Of a stretch of 21,036 nucleotides of DNA, positions 1-7,282 are shown piece after piece. The translations under genes were made by a program, and so were the position numbers. This DNA comes from Burkholderiaceae bacterium. GTDB taxonomy: Bacteria; Pseudomonadota; Gammaproteobacteria; Burkholderiales; Burkholderiaceae. The first letter of the stretch is position 1. Each line of letters opens with the position of its first letter. Location of the stretch: contig JAGOCV010000034.1 of the NCBI GenBank assembly GCA_017998575.1, positions 1-21,036 of the forward strand, written 5' to 3'. A model generated the notes under the pieces. That model saw nothing but the letters and a program-made list of their open reading frames with translations. It was not told the origin of the DNA and searched no databases.

Positions 1-1
1 G

Positions 2-109
2 CTGAGGGGCGAAGTCGGCAGCGCGCTGCGCGACATCGTGCGCCAGCTGACCGACGCACTGGGCCCCCGAGCCCACGACACGAGCAACCCACCGAGGAGG
101 CACACATGA
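2..109 (+). CDS. 3' end of an unidentified gene (partial)
   Basis: An open frame enters from the left edge and ends at a TGA at 107-109. It encodes about 35 residues, beginning LRGEVGSALRDIVRQLTDAL, with an amphipathic helical look, then a polar, proline-rich tail. The other open plus frame (frame 1) is arginine/proline-rich and looks like a shadow, so this frame is the better candidate. Its stop overlaps the start of the next small ORF in an ATGA arrangement, and a strong GAGGAGG lies just before it, as expected at the end of a gene inside an operon. I do not recognise the family from this fragment. Confidence 0.4.
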   Translation: MRGEVGSALRDIVRQLTDALGPRAHDTSNPPRRHT

Positions 110-174
110 AGCCCGCAAGCCATCCGCCGCAGTCCATCCAGCCCCGCGACGGGGTGCAGGCGGAGAACGCATGA
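106..174 (+). CDS. Possible 22-residue leader or coupling ORF upstream of the GTPase gene
   Basis: A 22-codon ORF (begins MKPASHPPQSIQ) starts at an ATG preceded by GAGGAGG (94-100) with a 5-base gap, the best Shine-Dalgarno sequence in this part of the window. Its ATG overlaps the stop of the upstream frame, and its own TGA (172-174) overlaps the ATG of the CobW-type gene at 171. Both junctions are ATGA, so ribosomes could pass from one to the next. The peptide is proline-rich, hydrophilic and lacks Cys. It may be a real microprotein or only a translational relay; nothing in the composition decides between them. Confidence 0.35.
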   Translation: MKPASHPPQSIQPRDGVQAENA

Positions 175-1238
175 GCGGCCGGGACGACACCGAACGCGTG
201 CCAGTCACCGTGCTGACCGGCTTCCTGGGCGCCGGCAAGACCACCTTGCTCAACCGCATCCTGCGCGAGCGCCACGGACTGCGCATCGCCGTCATCGAGA
301 ACGAACTCGGCGAACAGGGGGTCGACGCGGGCATTCTCCTGCGCGAGGAAGCCGAGGACATCGTGCAGATGGACAACGGCTGTCTGTGCTGCAGCGTGCG
401 GGGCGATCTGCGCCGCGCCCTGGAGACACTGGCCGGCCAGCGTGCCGAAGGCCGGCTCGCATTCGATTGCGTGGTGATCGAGACCAGTGGCGCCGCCGAC
501 CCCGGGCCGGTGGCGCAGACCCTGTTCCTGGAGCCCACGGTCGCGCGCGACTACAAGCTCGCAGGCATCGTTGCCGTGGTCGACGCCATCCATGGCCCGG
601 GCACGCTGCGCATCCGCCCCGAAGCACGCGCACAGGTCGCCTACGCCGACCGCATCGTCCTCGCCAAGAGCGCCCAGGCCACCGACCCGGCGCTCAATGA
701 GCTGCGCGACGCGCTCGCGGCGCTCAATCCTCATGCGCCGGTGGCGGACGGCGACGAGCCGGCGTTGGTCCACGATCTCGTCGCGCAGGTTCAGCAAGGC
801 ACGCAGATCTCACGCATCGAACAGATCGCACCCGACGGGCTGGACACGCCGCAGCACGGTAGCGAGATCCGGAGCGTTTCGCTGAGCACGGATCGCCCGT
901 TCGACGGGCCCCTGCTGGAGCAGTTTCTCGCCGCCGCGATAGAGATCTGCGGCACCGATCTCTATCGGTGCAAGGGTTTGCTGTCCGTCGCGGGCAACGA
1001 TCATCAGGTGGTGCTGCAGGGCGTTCAGCTGTCGATGAGCACGCGCCTGGGCGTCCGCTGGCCCGACGATGCCGTGCGCAAGAGCCGCATCGTGCTGATC
1101 GGCCACGACCTGCCCGTCGCGCCGCTCAAGGACAGCCTGCGCCGATGCCTCGTCGATGACGGCCCGGATGCCGTGACCACCGAACGCCCACCGGCCTATC
1201 GATCCGTCGGCGCGCTGGGCGCCGGTTGGCTGGCCTGA
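171..1238 (+). CDS. CobW/P47K (COG0523) G3E-family GTPase, putative metallochaperone
   Basis: 355 residues. The N-terminal G domain shows a Walker A P-loop GFLGAGKT (17-24), the family's ENELGE switch region (43-48), the metal-binding CxCC motif as C71-L-C73-C74, and ETSGAADP (104-111) as the Walker B/switch II equivalent. A CobW C-terminal domain follows from about residue 240 (RPFDGPLLEQFL, LYRCKGLLSVAG). Family members use GTP hydrolysis to load Zn, Co or other metals onto client proteins. The region that normally reads NKxD/TKTD for guanine recognition is AKSA (165-168) here, so nucleotide specificity may be relaxed. Its own GGAG (162-165) sits 5 bases before the ATG. The metal and client cannot be read from this sequence; there is no cobalamin or nitrile hydratase neighbour in view. 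Confidence 0.93.
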   Translation: MSGRDDTERVPVTVLTGFLGAGKTTLLNRILRERHGLRIAVIENELGEQGVDAGILLREEAEDIVQMDNGCLCCSVRGDLRRALETLAGQRAEGRLAFDCVVIETSGAADPGPVAQTLFLEPTVARDYKLAGIVAVVDAIHGPGTLRIRPEARAQVAYADRIVLAKSAQATDPALNELRDALAALNPHAPVADGDEPALVHDLVAQVQQGTQISRIEQIAPDGLDTPQHGSEIRSVSLSTDRPFDGPLLEQFLAAAIEICGTDLYRCKGLLSVAGNDHQVVLQGVQLSMSTRLGVRWPDDAVRKSRIVLIGHDLPVAPLKDSLRRCLVDDGPDAVTTERPPAYRSVGALGAGWLA

Positions 1239-1256
1239 CGCGGACGCGGATCCCGC

Positions 1257-1928
1257 TCAGCCGGGCGGCCCGGCCTCAGCCCGGGACAGCTCCCGCAGCG
1301 CGCGCTCGAACACCTCGACCGGCTGGCCGCCGGAGATCAGATGGCGGTCGTTGAAGATGATGGCGGGCACCGAATGGATGCCGGCCTGCTGGTACATGGC
1401 CTCGCGCTCGCGCACATCGGCGGCGAACTCGTCGCTGGCCAGCACGGCCTTCGCGCGCGCTTCGTCCAGTCCCACGGCGCGCACGGCCGCCAGCAGCACG
1501 TCATGCGATTCGGGGCTCTGACCTTCGCCGTGGTGGGCCACCATCAGCGCCTTCTTCAGGTCGTGCTGCTGGCCGGGAGCGCCTTCCACGTCGGCCCAAT
1601 GCAGCAGGCGGTGGGCATCGAAGGTGTTGTAGATGCGCCCCCGCCCTTCCTTGCGGAAGGTGAAGCCCACACCCTCGCCGCGCTGGCGGATGGCCTCGCG
1701 CGCGGCGGCCTGCTGCTCGGGCGTGGAGCCGTACTTCTGGGCCAGGTGCTCGCCCACGTCCTGCCCGCCGGCGGGCATGTTCGGGTTGAGCTCGAACGGC
1801 TGGAAGTGCAACTCGGTGCGCACCTCGGGGCCGACGCGCTCGATGGCCTGCTCCAGGGCCGACAGGCCGATGGCGCACCAGGGGCACGAGATATCGGAAA
1901 CGAAATCGATCTTGAGCGCGCGCTGCAT
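1257..1928 (-). CDS. DsbA-family oxidoreductase, FrnE-like thioredoxin-fold protein
   Basis: 223 residues from the ATG at 1928, which has AGAGGA 7 bases upstream; a TTG seven codons earlier has no such signal and would place the RBS inside the gene. A CPWC redox motif (C15-P-W-C18) follows the first beta strand. The rest matches the FrnE/2-hydroxychromene-2-carboxylate isomerase branch of the DsbA fold, with a helical insert and a late cis-Pro strand (HSVPAIIF). There is no signal peptide, so it acts in the cytoplasm. FrnE-like proteins are thiol oxidoreductases or isomerases linked to polyketide maturation or stress tolerance; the substrate here is unknown. It converges on the GTPase gene with an 18-base gap and follows the Mrr-like gene by 43 bases. 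Confidence 0.9.
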   Translation of the reverse strand: MQRALKIDFVSDISCPWCAIGLSALEQAIERVGPEVRTELHFQPFELNPNMPAGGQDVGEHLAQKYGSTPEQQAAAREAIRQRGEGVGFTFRKEGRGRIYNTFDAHRLLHWADVEGAPGQQHDLKKALMVAHHGEGQSPESHDVLLAAVRAVGLDEARAKAVLASDEFAADVREREAMYQQAGIHSVPAIIFNDRHLISGGQPVEVFERALRELSRAEAGPPG

Positions 1929-1971
1929 GGCGTGATCCTCTAGGGGCAAGAAGGCGGATTCTGCGCCGTCT

Positions 1972-2565
1972 TCAACGCCCTTGCCCGGCGGAGGGCACCA
2001 GGCCGTGCAGCAGGCGGGCGAGTTCGTCGCGGCCGATCAGGCGCGTGCCGTCGCCGGCGGCCTGGCTGCGCGCGTTGTCGGTGAGATCGCCCAGCCCCAC
2101 GTACCAGGCAGCGTCGGCCTGCGCGGCGCGCGCGGCGGCGGCCAGCTCGCGCAGCGGCTCGGCGCCCACGGTGACGGCCTTCCAGCGGCGCGCGGACACC
2201 AGCACCACGCGGGTGTTCTTCTCCAGCCGCAGGTCGGCGCCGCCGCTGCCCAGCAGCGTCACCTCGTGGCCGTCGCGGCGCAGGCCGTCGGCCAGCACGC
2301 GGGCGAAATCCTTGAACGGCAGCGCACTGGCCGCGTCCAGCGTGGCCTGCACCTGGCGCTCGCTGGGGCGGCGCCACTGGCGCCATGCGGCCACCACGCC
2401 GATGCCCAGGAAAGGCACGGCCGACAGCGAACCCACGATGGCGTAGTCGCGCGGCAGCAGCGCATGCGCCACCGCCACCAGCAGGCAGGCGATGAGCAGG
2501 CTCCACCACCAGGCCGATCGCAGCAGGATCGCGAACAGCGAGTTGTGGGCCATCTTGAATCGCAT
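1972..2565 (-). CDS. Membrane-anchored Mrr-like (restriction endonuclease fold) protein with altered catalytic motif
   Basis: 197 residues. Two hydrophobic segments (about 17-36 and 41-60) with a WRQWRR basic stop-transfer give a membrane anchor. Residues 82-190 resemble the Mrr_cat domain: an LPFKDFARVLADGL helix, a GHEVTLLGSGGADLRL core strand with D111, then a strand reading VVLVSARRWKAVTVG and a VGAEPLRELAAA helix. In active members the second strand carries QxK or ExK (typically VQCKxW); here the triad is S124-A-R126, so cleavage activity is doubtful. The ATG at 2565 has GAGGAG 8 bases upstream; an internal ATG at 2553 lacks one. It lies 48 bases downstream of the alpha/beta hydrolase gene. 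Role unknown; it might bind DNA or nucleotides at the membrane. Confidence 0.72.
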   Translation of the reverse strand: MRFKMAHNSLFAILLRSAWWWSLLIACLLVAVAHALLPRDYAIVGSLSAVPFLGIGVVAAWRQWRRPSERQVQATLDAASALPFKDFARVLADGLRRDGHEVTLLGSGGADLRLEKNTRVVLVSARRWKAVTVGAEPLRELAAAARAAQADAAWYVGLGDLTDNARSQAAGDGTRLIGRDELARLLHGLVPSAGQGR

Positions 2566-2613
2566 CGGGGTCTCCTCTTTTCGGACTGGAACAGGTGGGA
2601 AATCATCGGGCCG

Positions 2614-3495
2614 TCAGGCCAGGGCCTCGGCCAGCGCGGCGTTGAAAGCCTCGGGCCGCTCATGCTGCACCCAGTGGCCGGCGCCGGCGATCCAGTGCAG
2701 ACGCACGAAGTGCGGCGTGGCGGCGGCAAACGCCTGCGCGAGTTCGGCCGCGTGGCCGGCGTGGATGGCGTCGTGCTCGCCGTAGATCGCGCGCACCGGA
2801 CACGTCACGCGGGCCAGTGCCTCGGCCAGCACACGCGTGCGCGCCAGCCGGCGGCGCGGCAGGCGGTCGCGCAGCAGGTTGGCGCGGTGCAGGGCCAGGG
2901 CCTCGTCGTCCACCGCAGCCGGGTCGTGCAGCATCAGCACGGCGAGGTTGTGGCGATGGATGGCGTCGCGCCCGGCGTCCTCGGGCAGGTGGCGCCAGGC
3001 GCGCAGATCCACCTGGCGGCTGTCGGCAACGCCCATGGCGGGCGGCCCCACCAGCACGAGGCGCGCCGCGCGCCGCGGATACGCCGCGGCCCACAGGCCG
3101 GCCACCATGCCGCCGAACGAGAAGCCGACGATGTCGATGGACGCGTCGCCCACGATGGTGACGATGCCGGCTTCCAGCGGCTCGGGCATGGCGTCGGCGT
3201 CTTCGCCCGAGGGCGGCTTGGCCGAATCGCCGAAGCCCGGCAGATCGGGCACGATCACGCGGCGGCCGGCGGCTACCAGCGGTGCGATGCTGCGCAGCCA
3301 GTGCGTCCAGCTGCCGCTGCCGCCGTGCAGCAGCAGCACGGGCAGGCCGTCCATCGGCCCCCAGGCGTGCCAGACGATGTGGCCGTCGCCGCAGGGCGTG
3401 GTCAGGCGCGTGGCTTCTGCCAGCAACTGCAATGCGGCCGGTGGCAGCGCGGGCGCGGCCGATCCGGTCGAAGCGTGGGATGTGGGGGTGGTCAA
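2614..3495 (-). CDS. Alpha/beta-fold hydrolase
   Basis: 293 residues if translation begins at the TTG at 3495, which overlaps the TGA of the upstream IclR gene (TTGA). No ATG or GTG exists before the conserved core, so TTG with translational coupling is the best start. Motifs: oxyanion HGG (58-60), nucleophile elbow GFSFGG with S126, acid D242 in GEHD, and H274 in GAGHW. Family members hydrolyse esters, lactones or C-C bonds; those paired with IclR regulators often work in aromatic degradation (enol-lactonases, meta-cleavage hydrolases), but the substrate cannot be read here. The frame stays open upstream through the IclR gene, but that part is an antisense-like shadow rich in Arg and Ala. 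Confidence 0.85.
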   Translation of the reverse strand: MTTPTSHASTGSAAPALPPAALQLLAEATRLTTPCGDGHIVWHAWGPMDGLPVLLLHGGSGSWTHWLRSIAPLVAAGRRVIVPDLPGFGDSAKPPSGEDADAMPEPLEAGIVTIVGDASIDIVGFSFGGMVAGLWAAAYPRRAARLVLVGPPAMGVADSRQVDLRAWRHLPEDAGRDAIHRHNLAVLMLHDPAAVDDEALALHRANLLRDRLPRRRLARTRVLAEALARVTCPVRAIYGEHDAIHAGHAAELAQAFAAATPHFVRLHWIAGAGHWVQHERPEAFNAALAEALA

Positions 3496-4256
3496 GCGGA
3501 GGCTTTCTTCTTGCGGGGCGACGGGGCCGGCGCACGCACCGGCGCGGCCTTCGCATAGAGGCGGGCCCGCAACGCGGCAGACGCCCCGAGCGCGGCACCC
3601 AGCGATTCTGCCTGCGCCAGCAGCAGCGGCGCAAAGCCCTTGCGGCCGGCGGCGATGCGCTCGGTCAGGCCCGACAGCGTCAGGGCACCGGCGAACTGGT
3701 CGTCCGGCCCGAACACGGGCACCGACAGCGACGAGGTGTAGCCGTCGCGCACACCCGTCGAAAAAGTGGGCAGGCGCGGCGCGCGCGCGCCCAGCGCATG
3801 CGTGCCCGCTTCGCCCCAATGGCGGAACACCTGGCCGGTGGAGCTGTCGTCGAACGGGCTCAGGCTGCCCTGGATCATGTGCTGATGCAGCCCTTCCTGC
3901 GGCTGCACACGGAACAGGCACAGGCGCTGGCCCTGGCTCTCCACGTACCAGGTGGCCGTCTCGCCCGTCTGGCGCGACAGCTCCTGCAGGCGCGGCATCA
4001 CCCAGTCGGACAGGCGGAAGCCCCGCTCGTACACACGGCCCAGGTACAGCACGCGCGGGCCGAGCGTGTAGCTGCCGTCCGCCTGCCGCAGCACATAGCC
4101 GGCGCGCGTGAGCGAATTGAGCAGGCGGTAGATGGTGGTCTTGTGCAGCGGCACGCGCGCGGCGAAGCCGGCCAGGGCCAGCCGTTCTTCGCCGGGGCGA
4201 AAGCAATCCAGCAGCGCGAGCGCACGCTCCACCGCCACCACGCCGTCGTTGCCCAT
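3492..4256 (-). CDS. IclR-family transcriptional regulator (regulator of the rraA/MFS/Bug side and the hydrolase)
   Basis: 254 residues. An N-terminal winged helix-turn-helix (about residues 7-65) has the IclR recognition pattern (VAVERALALLDCF, then HKTTIYRLLNSLTRAGYV). A C-terminal GAF-like effector domain follows (about 75-235), and a short basic tail ends KKKASA. The ATG at 4256 has GGGAG about 9 bases upstream. It is transcribed divergently from the RraA-like gene across a 131-base gap containing a candidate promoter and a palindrome. It overlaps the hydrolase start by 4 bases, so the hydrolase probably shares its transcript. IclR regulators usually control adjacent catabolic genes in response to a small-molecule effector; the effector is unknown. 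Confidence 0.92.
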   Translation of the reverse strand: MGNDGVVAVERALALLDCFRPGEERLALAGFAARVPLHKTTIYRLLNSLTRAGYVLRQADGSYTLGPRVLYLGRVYERGFRLSDWVMPRLQELSRQTGETATWYVESQGQRLCLFRVQPQEGLHQHMIQGSLSPFDDSSTGQVFRHWGEAGTHALGARAPRLPTFSTGVRDGYTSSLSVPVFGPDDQFAGALTLSGLTERIAAGRKGFAPLLLAQAESLGAALGASAALRARLYAKAAPVRAPAPSPRKKKASA

Positions 4257-4306
4257 CGCCTGCTCCCATGCACTGACCCACGGACATCGCGGGCATTCAC
4301 GCTATT

Positions 4307-4336
4307 TTGCCAGATACAACGCCGTTCCGATAAATA
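4307..4336 (+). promoter_or_regulatory. Candidate sigma-70 promoter for the rraA-like/MFS/Bug operon
   Basis: TTGCCA (4307-4312) and TAAATA (4331-4336) are separated by 18 bases, with a TACAAT just downstream as an alternative -10. This is the most AT-rich patch in the divergent gap and would give a leader of about 45 bases to the ATG at 4388. Seen by eye only. Confidence 0.5.
4318..4326. promoter_or_regulatory. Candidate IclR operator inside the promoter spacer
   Basis: A perfect AACG-C-CGTT palindrome lies between the putative -35 and -10 of the RraA-like gene, in the gap it shares with the divergent IclR gene. Binding there would occlude RNA polymerase. Nine bases is short, so the assignment rests mainly on position. 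Confidence 0.35.
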
Positions 4337-4387
4337 CAATTGCAGCCTCGTCGCCGATCTGAGGGCGACGGCTCAATCGCAGACACC

Positions 4388-5038
4388 ATGACCTCCCACG
4401 AGACACCCGCCACCGCCGATTCCTGGATCACTTCCACCCTGCTGGCCGATGCCGGCGCACTGCCGCTGGCCAGCCGCGTGCGCGCGCTCACGCCCGGCCT
4501 GCGCCTGGCAGGGCCCGCGCTCACGGTGCAGGTGCCGGCGGGCGACAACCTCGCCATCCATGCCGCGCTCGCGCGCTCGCGCCCCGGCGACGTGCTGGTG
4601 ATCGACGGGCAGGCCCACCTGGAACGCGCCCTGATGGGCGGCATCATGTCCACGCAGGCGAAGGCCGCGGGCGTGGCCGGCGTGGTGATCGACGGTGCCA
4701 TGCGCGACGTGGCCGAGCTGCCCGCGATCGGCCTGCCCTCGTTCGCCTGCGGCGTGCACCCGGCCGGCCCGCACAAGGCCGGCCCCGGCCGCGTGGGCCA
4801 TGCCGTGCAGTGCGCTGGCGTGCAGGTGCAGCCGGGCGACTGGATCTTCGGCGACGACGACGGCGTGGTGGTGGTGCCCGCCGCGCGCCGCGAAGAGATC
4901 GTGGCCGCCGCCGCCGCCAAGCTGGCGCGCGAACAGGCACGGCTGGCCGCCATCGCGCGCGGCGAGCTGGTGGCCGGGTGGCTGGCCGATGCGCTGATGG
5001 CCGGCGGCGTGGAATTCGCGGACGGCGCCACGCGCTGA
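4388..5038 (+). CDS. RraA-family protein, putative 4-hydroxy-4-methyl-2-oxoglutarate-type aldolase
   Basis: 216 residues from the ATG at 4388. An upstream TTG at 4340 would start within the probable promoter and adds a non-conserved basic leader. The RraA/HMG-aldolase signature is clear: GDVLVIDG (67-74), ALMGGIMSTQAKAAGVAGVV (81-100), DGAMRD with R106 and D107, and a late PGDWIFGDDDGVVVVP strand. In this family the Arg-Asp pair and the divalent metal support retro-aldol cleavage of 4-carboxy-4-hydroxy-2-oxoacids to pyruvate plus a second acid, the last step of protocatechuate 4,5-cleavage and gallate routes. RNase E inhibition is a property of enterobacterial RraA and is less likely in this context. 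It heads an operon with an MFS transporter 11 bases downstream and a Bug receptor. Confidence 0.85.
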   Translation: MTSHETPATADSWITSTLLADAGALPLASRVRALTPGLRLAGPALTVQVPAGDNLAIHAALARSRPGDVLVIDGQAHLERALMGGIMSTQAKAAGVAGVVIDGAMRDVAELPAIGLPSFACGVHPAGPHKAGPGRVGHAVQCAGVQVQPGDWIFGDDDGVVVVPAARREEIVAAAAAKLAREQARLAAIARGELVAGWLADALMAGGVEFADGATR

Positions 5039-5049
5039 GGCGCCGCCCG

Positions 5050-6282
5050 ATGTCGTCGCTGCTGCGTCAGTTCCCGGCCCTCGCCGAGTCCGGTGTCCGC
5101 CGCTACATGACGGGGCAGGTCGCGTCGGTGCTGGGCGCGTGGGTGCAGAACATCACGCTCAACCTGCTGCTGTGGGAGCTGACGCACTCACCCGTGATGC
5201 TGGGCGTGCTCAACTTCCTGCTGTTCGGCCCGGCGCTGGTGGTGGGCCCGCTCACCGGCAGCCGGCTCGCGCCGGCCACGGCACGCGCCACCGTGTTGCG
5301 CGTGCTCACGGGCTCGATGCTGGTCACCGCCACGCTGCTGGCCGTGGCATTCACGCGCGGGCTCACACCGGCGGTGCTGCTGGTGGCCGCCGGCGTGCAG
5401 GGCGTGCTGTCAGCCATGGAGATGCCGGCGCGCCAGCTGCTGCTGACCTCGTCGCTGGCCGACCGCACGCTGCTGCCCAACGCGGTCGCCATGAACACCG
5501 TGGTGTTCAACGTGGGCCGCATGGTGGGCCCGGCCATCGCCGCCGTGGTGTTCTCGCTGGCCGGCCACGTGTCGGCCTTCGTGCTCAACCTGATGGGGCT
5601 GGCGGTGATGCGCCTGTGCCTGGCGGGCCTGCATGCGCACGCCGGCACGGGCCCCGTGGCACGCGCGGCGGGGCTGCGCGGCGCACTGCGCTTCGCGCGG
5701 CAGGATGCGTTCGCGCGCCGCTACCTGCCCACGCTGGTGTGCATGGGCCTGTTCGTGGGCTCGTACCAGACATTGATCCCCGTGCTGGCCGCGCGCGAGT
5801 ACGGGCAGGCTGCCGCCTTCACGGGCCTGTTCTTCAGTTGCGCGGGCGCGGGCTCGCTGTGCGCGGCGTTGCTGCTGGCCTCGCGCCACGCGCCGGGCGA
5901 GGCCGCACTACGGCGCACGCCATGGCTCAGCGCGGCGGCGCTGGCCGGCGTGGCGGCATCGGCGTGGCCGGCGCTGGCCGCGCCCTGCTTCGTGCTGATC
6001 GGCTTCACCTTCACGTTCACGTCCACGCGCGTCAACGCCACGCTGCAGCACCGCGCCCCCGATGCCGTGCGCGGCGGCATGGTGGGGCTGTATGGCATGG
6101 CCTTCATCGGCAGCGCGCCGATCGGCCATCTGATGGTGGGCGCGCTGTCGGCCGCCACGGGTCCGCGCTGGGCCTTCGCCGCGCTGTCGGTCGCGCTGGT
6201 GTCCAGCCTGGGCCTGCTGGCCGCGCTGGTTCCTGCGCCCGCCCCTTTCACCGAACCGATTCCAACCCCCAGGAGACCTTGA
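5050..6282 (+). CDS. MFS transporter (MFS_3/EntS-like)
   Basis: 410 residues with about 12 hydrophobic segments. The N-terminus (FPALAESGVRRYMTGQVA, then SVLGAWVQNITLNLLLWELT) matches the MFS_3 branch (Pfam PF05977) that includes the enterobactin exporter EntS. The loop after TM2, usually G-x-L-A-D-R-x-x-R-R in this family, reads GPLTGSRLAPATARATVLRV, so the conserved Asp of motif A is missing. The ATG at 5050 has GAGG about 9 bases upstream, overlapping the end of the RraA-like gene; the stop lies 2 bases before the Bug start, so the three genes form one transcript. It may export a product or inhibitor, or move the substrate whose acid is captured by the Bug protein; direction is not decidable from sequence. 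Confidence 0.88.
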   Translation: MSSLLRQFPALAESGVRRYMTGQVASVLGAWVQNITLNLLLWELTHSPVMLGVLNFLLFGPALVVGPLTGSRLAPATARATVLRVLTGSMLVTATLLAVAFTRGLTPAVLLVAAGVQGVLSAMEMPARQLLLTSSLADRTLLPNAVAMNTVVFNVGRMVGPAIAAVVFSLAGHVSAFVLNLMGLAVMRLCLAGLHAHAGTGPVARAAGLRGALRFARQDAFARRYLPTLVCMGLFVGSYQTLIPVLAAREYGQAAAFTGLFFSCAGAGSLCAALLLASRHAPGEAALRRTPWLSAAALAGVAASAWPALAAPCFVLIGFTFTFTSTRVNATLQHRAPDAVRGGMVGLYGMAFIGSAPIGHLMVGALSAATGPRWAFAALSVALVSSLGLLAALVPAPAPFTEPIPTPRRP

Positions 6283-6284
6283 AA

Positions 6285-7262
6285 ATGTTGAAGATGACCA
6301 AACGCTCCCTTCTCGCGGCCGCGGCCGGTGCCGCGCTGCTCGCCGCGTCGGGCCTGGCGCAGGCGCAGGCCTGGCCCAACAAGCCGGTGCGCCTCGTCGT
6401 GCCCTTCGCCGCGGGCGGCCCGGCCGACATCGTGGCGCGCGAAGTGGCGCTTAAGCTGGGCGCCCAACTGGGCCAGACGGTGGTGGTGGAGAACATGGGC
6501 GGCGGCCACGGCGTGCCGGCCATGAACGCGGTGGTGCGCTCGCCCGCCGACGGCCACGTGGTGCTGATGGCAGCCTCGGGCAACGTCACCATCCAGCCGC
6601 TGACGATGAAGTCCAGCGCCGATGCGCTGGCCGGCCTCGACGCCGTGGGCCTGGTGTCCACCAGCCCCCACGTGCTGGCCGTGACGGCCAAGCTGCCGGT
6701 GAAGAACGTCAGGGAACTGATCGACTACGCGCGCGCCAACCCGGGCAAGGTCAACTTCGGCTCGGCCGGCACCGGCGGCCTGGCCCACCTGGGCATGGAG
6801 CTGTTCAAGTCGCTCACCAAGACCGACGTGGCGCACATCCCTTACAAGGGCACCTCGCAGATCATGATCGACATCACCTCGGGCGAGGTGCAGGCCATGT
6901 TCTCCAGCATGCCCTCGCTCAAGCCGCTGGTGGACAAGGGCAGCATCCGCATCCTGGGATTGACCGCGCCCAGCGACGGCGCCGACACCTCGAAGGTGCC
7001 GCAAATCTCGGCCACGGTGCCGGGCATGGAATACAGCACCTGGTACGGTTTCTACGTGCCCAAGGGCACGCCGTCCACCGTGGCCGACCGGCTCAACGCC
7101 GAGATGCGCAAGGTGGTGGCCGATGCGCCGCTGCGCAAGAAGCTGTCGGACCAGGGCGTGGACCTGCAGGCCAGCACGCGCCCCGAGCTGGAGGCGCTGA
7201 TGAAGCGCGACACCGACAAGTGGGCCAGGCTGATCAAGGAAGCGAACATCCAGATCGAGTGA
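6285..7262 (+). CDS. Bug/TctC-family periplasmic substrate-binding protein
   Basis: 325 residues. The signal peptide has a basic start (MLKMTKR), an Ala/Leu core and AQA at 25-27 for signal peptidase I. The mature part opens with the Bug signature WPNKPVRLVVPFAAGGPADIVAR and continues through PADGH, VKNVRELIDYA, NFGSAGTGG, HIPYKG and FYVPKGTP. Bug proteins bind carboxylic acids, either feeding tripartite tricarboxylate transporters (TctAB) or acting as sensors. No TctA or TctB lies nearby, so this is one of the orphan Bug proteins common in Burkholderiales. An excellent AGGAGAC (6271-6277) precedes the ATG by 7 bases; a second in-frame ATG at 6294 is possible. A strong terminator follows 20 bases after the stop. 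Confidence 0.95.
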   Translation: MLKMTKRSLLAAAAGAALLAASGLAQAQAWPNKPVRLVVPFAAGGPADIVAREVALKLGAQLGQTVVVENMGGGHGVPAMNAVVRSPADGHVVLMAASGNVTIQPLTMKSSADALAGLDAVGLVSTSPHVLAVTAKLPVKNVRELIDYARANPGKVNFGSAGTGGLAHLGMELFKSLTKTDVAHIPYKGTSQIMIDITSGEVQAMFSSMPSLKPLVDKGSIRILGLTAPSDGADTSKVPQISATVPGMEYSTWYGFYVPKGTPSTVADRLNAEMRKVVADAPLRKKLSDQGVDLQASTRPELEALMKRDTDKWARLIKEANIQIE

Positions 7263-7282
7263 TCGGGATACCGCAGCAATGG

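Noticed and set aside
1981..3558. Long plus-strand frame of 525 codons opposite the Mrr-like and hydrolase genes
   Set aside because: Composition is Gly/Gln/His/Arg-rich as expected for an antisense frame of GC-rich genes, with no domain signature.
2614..4296. A single 560-codon minus-strand frame covering the hydrolase and the IclR region
   Set aside because: The upstream half is Arg/Ala/Pro-rich and is an out-of-frame reading of the IclR gene, which has clear family motifs in its own frame. Two overlapping genes explain the region.
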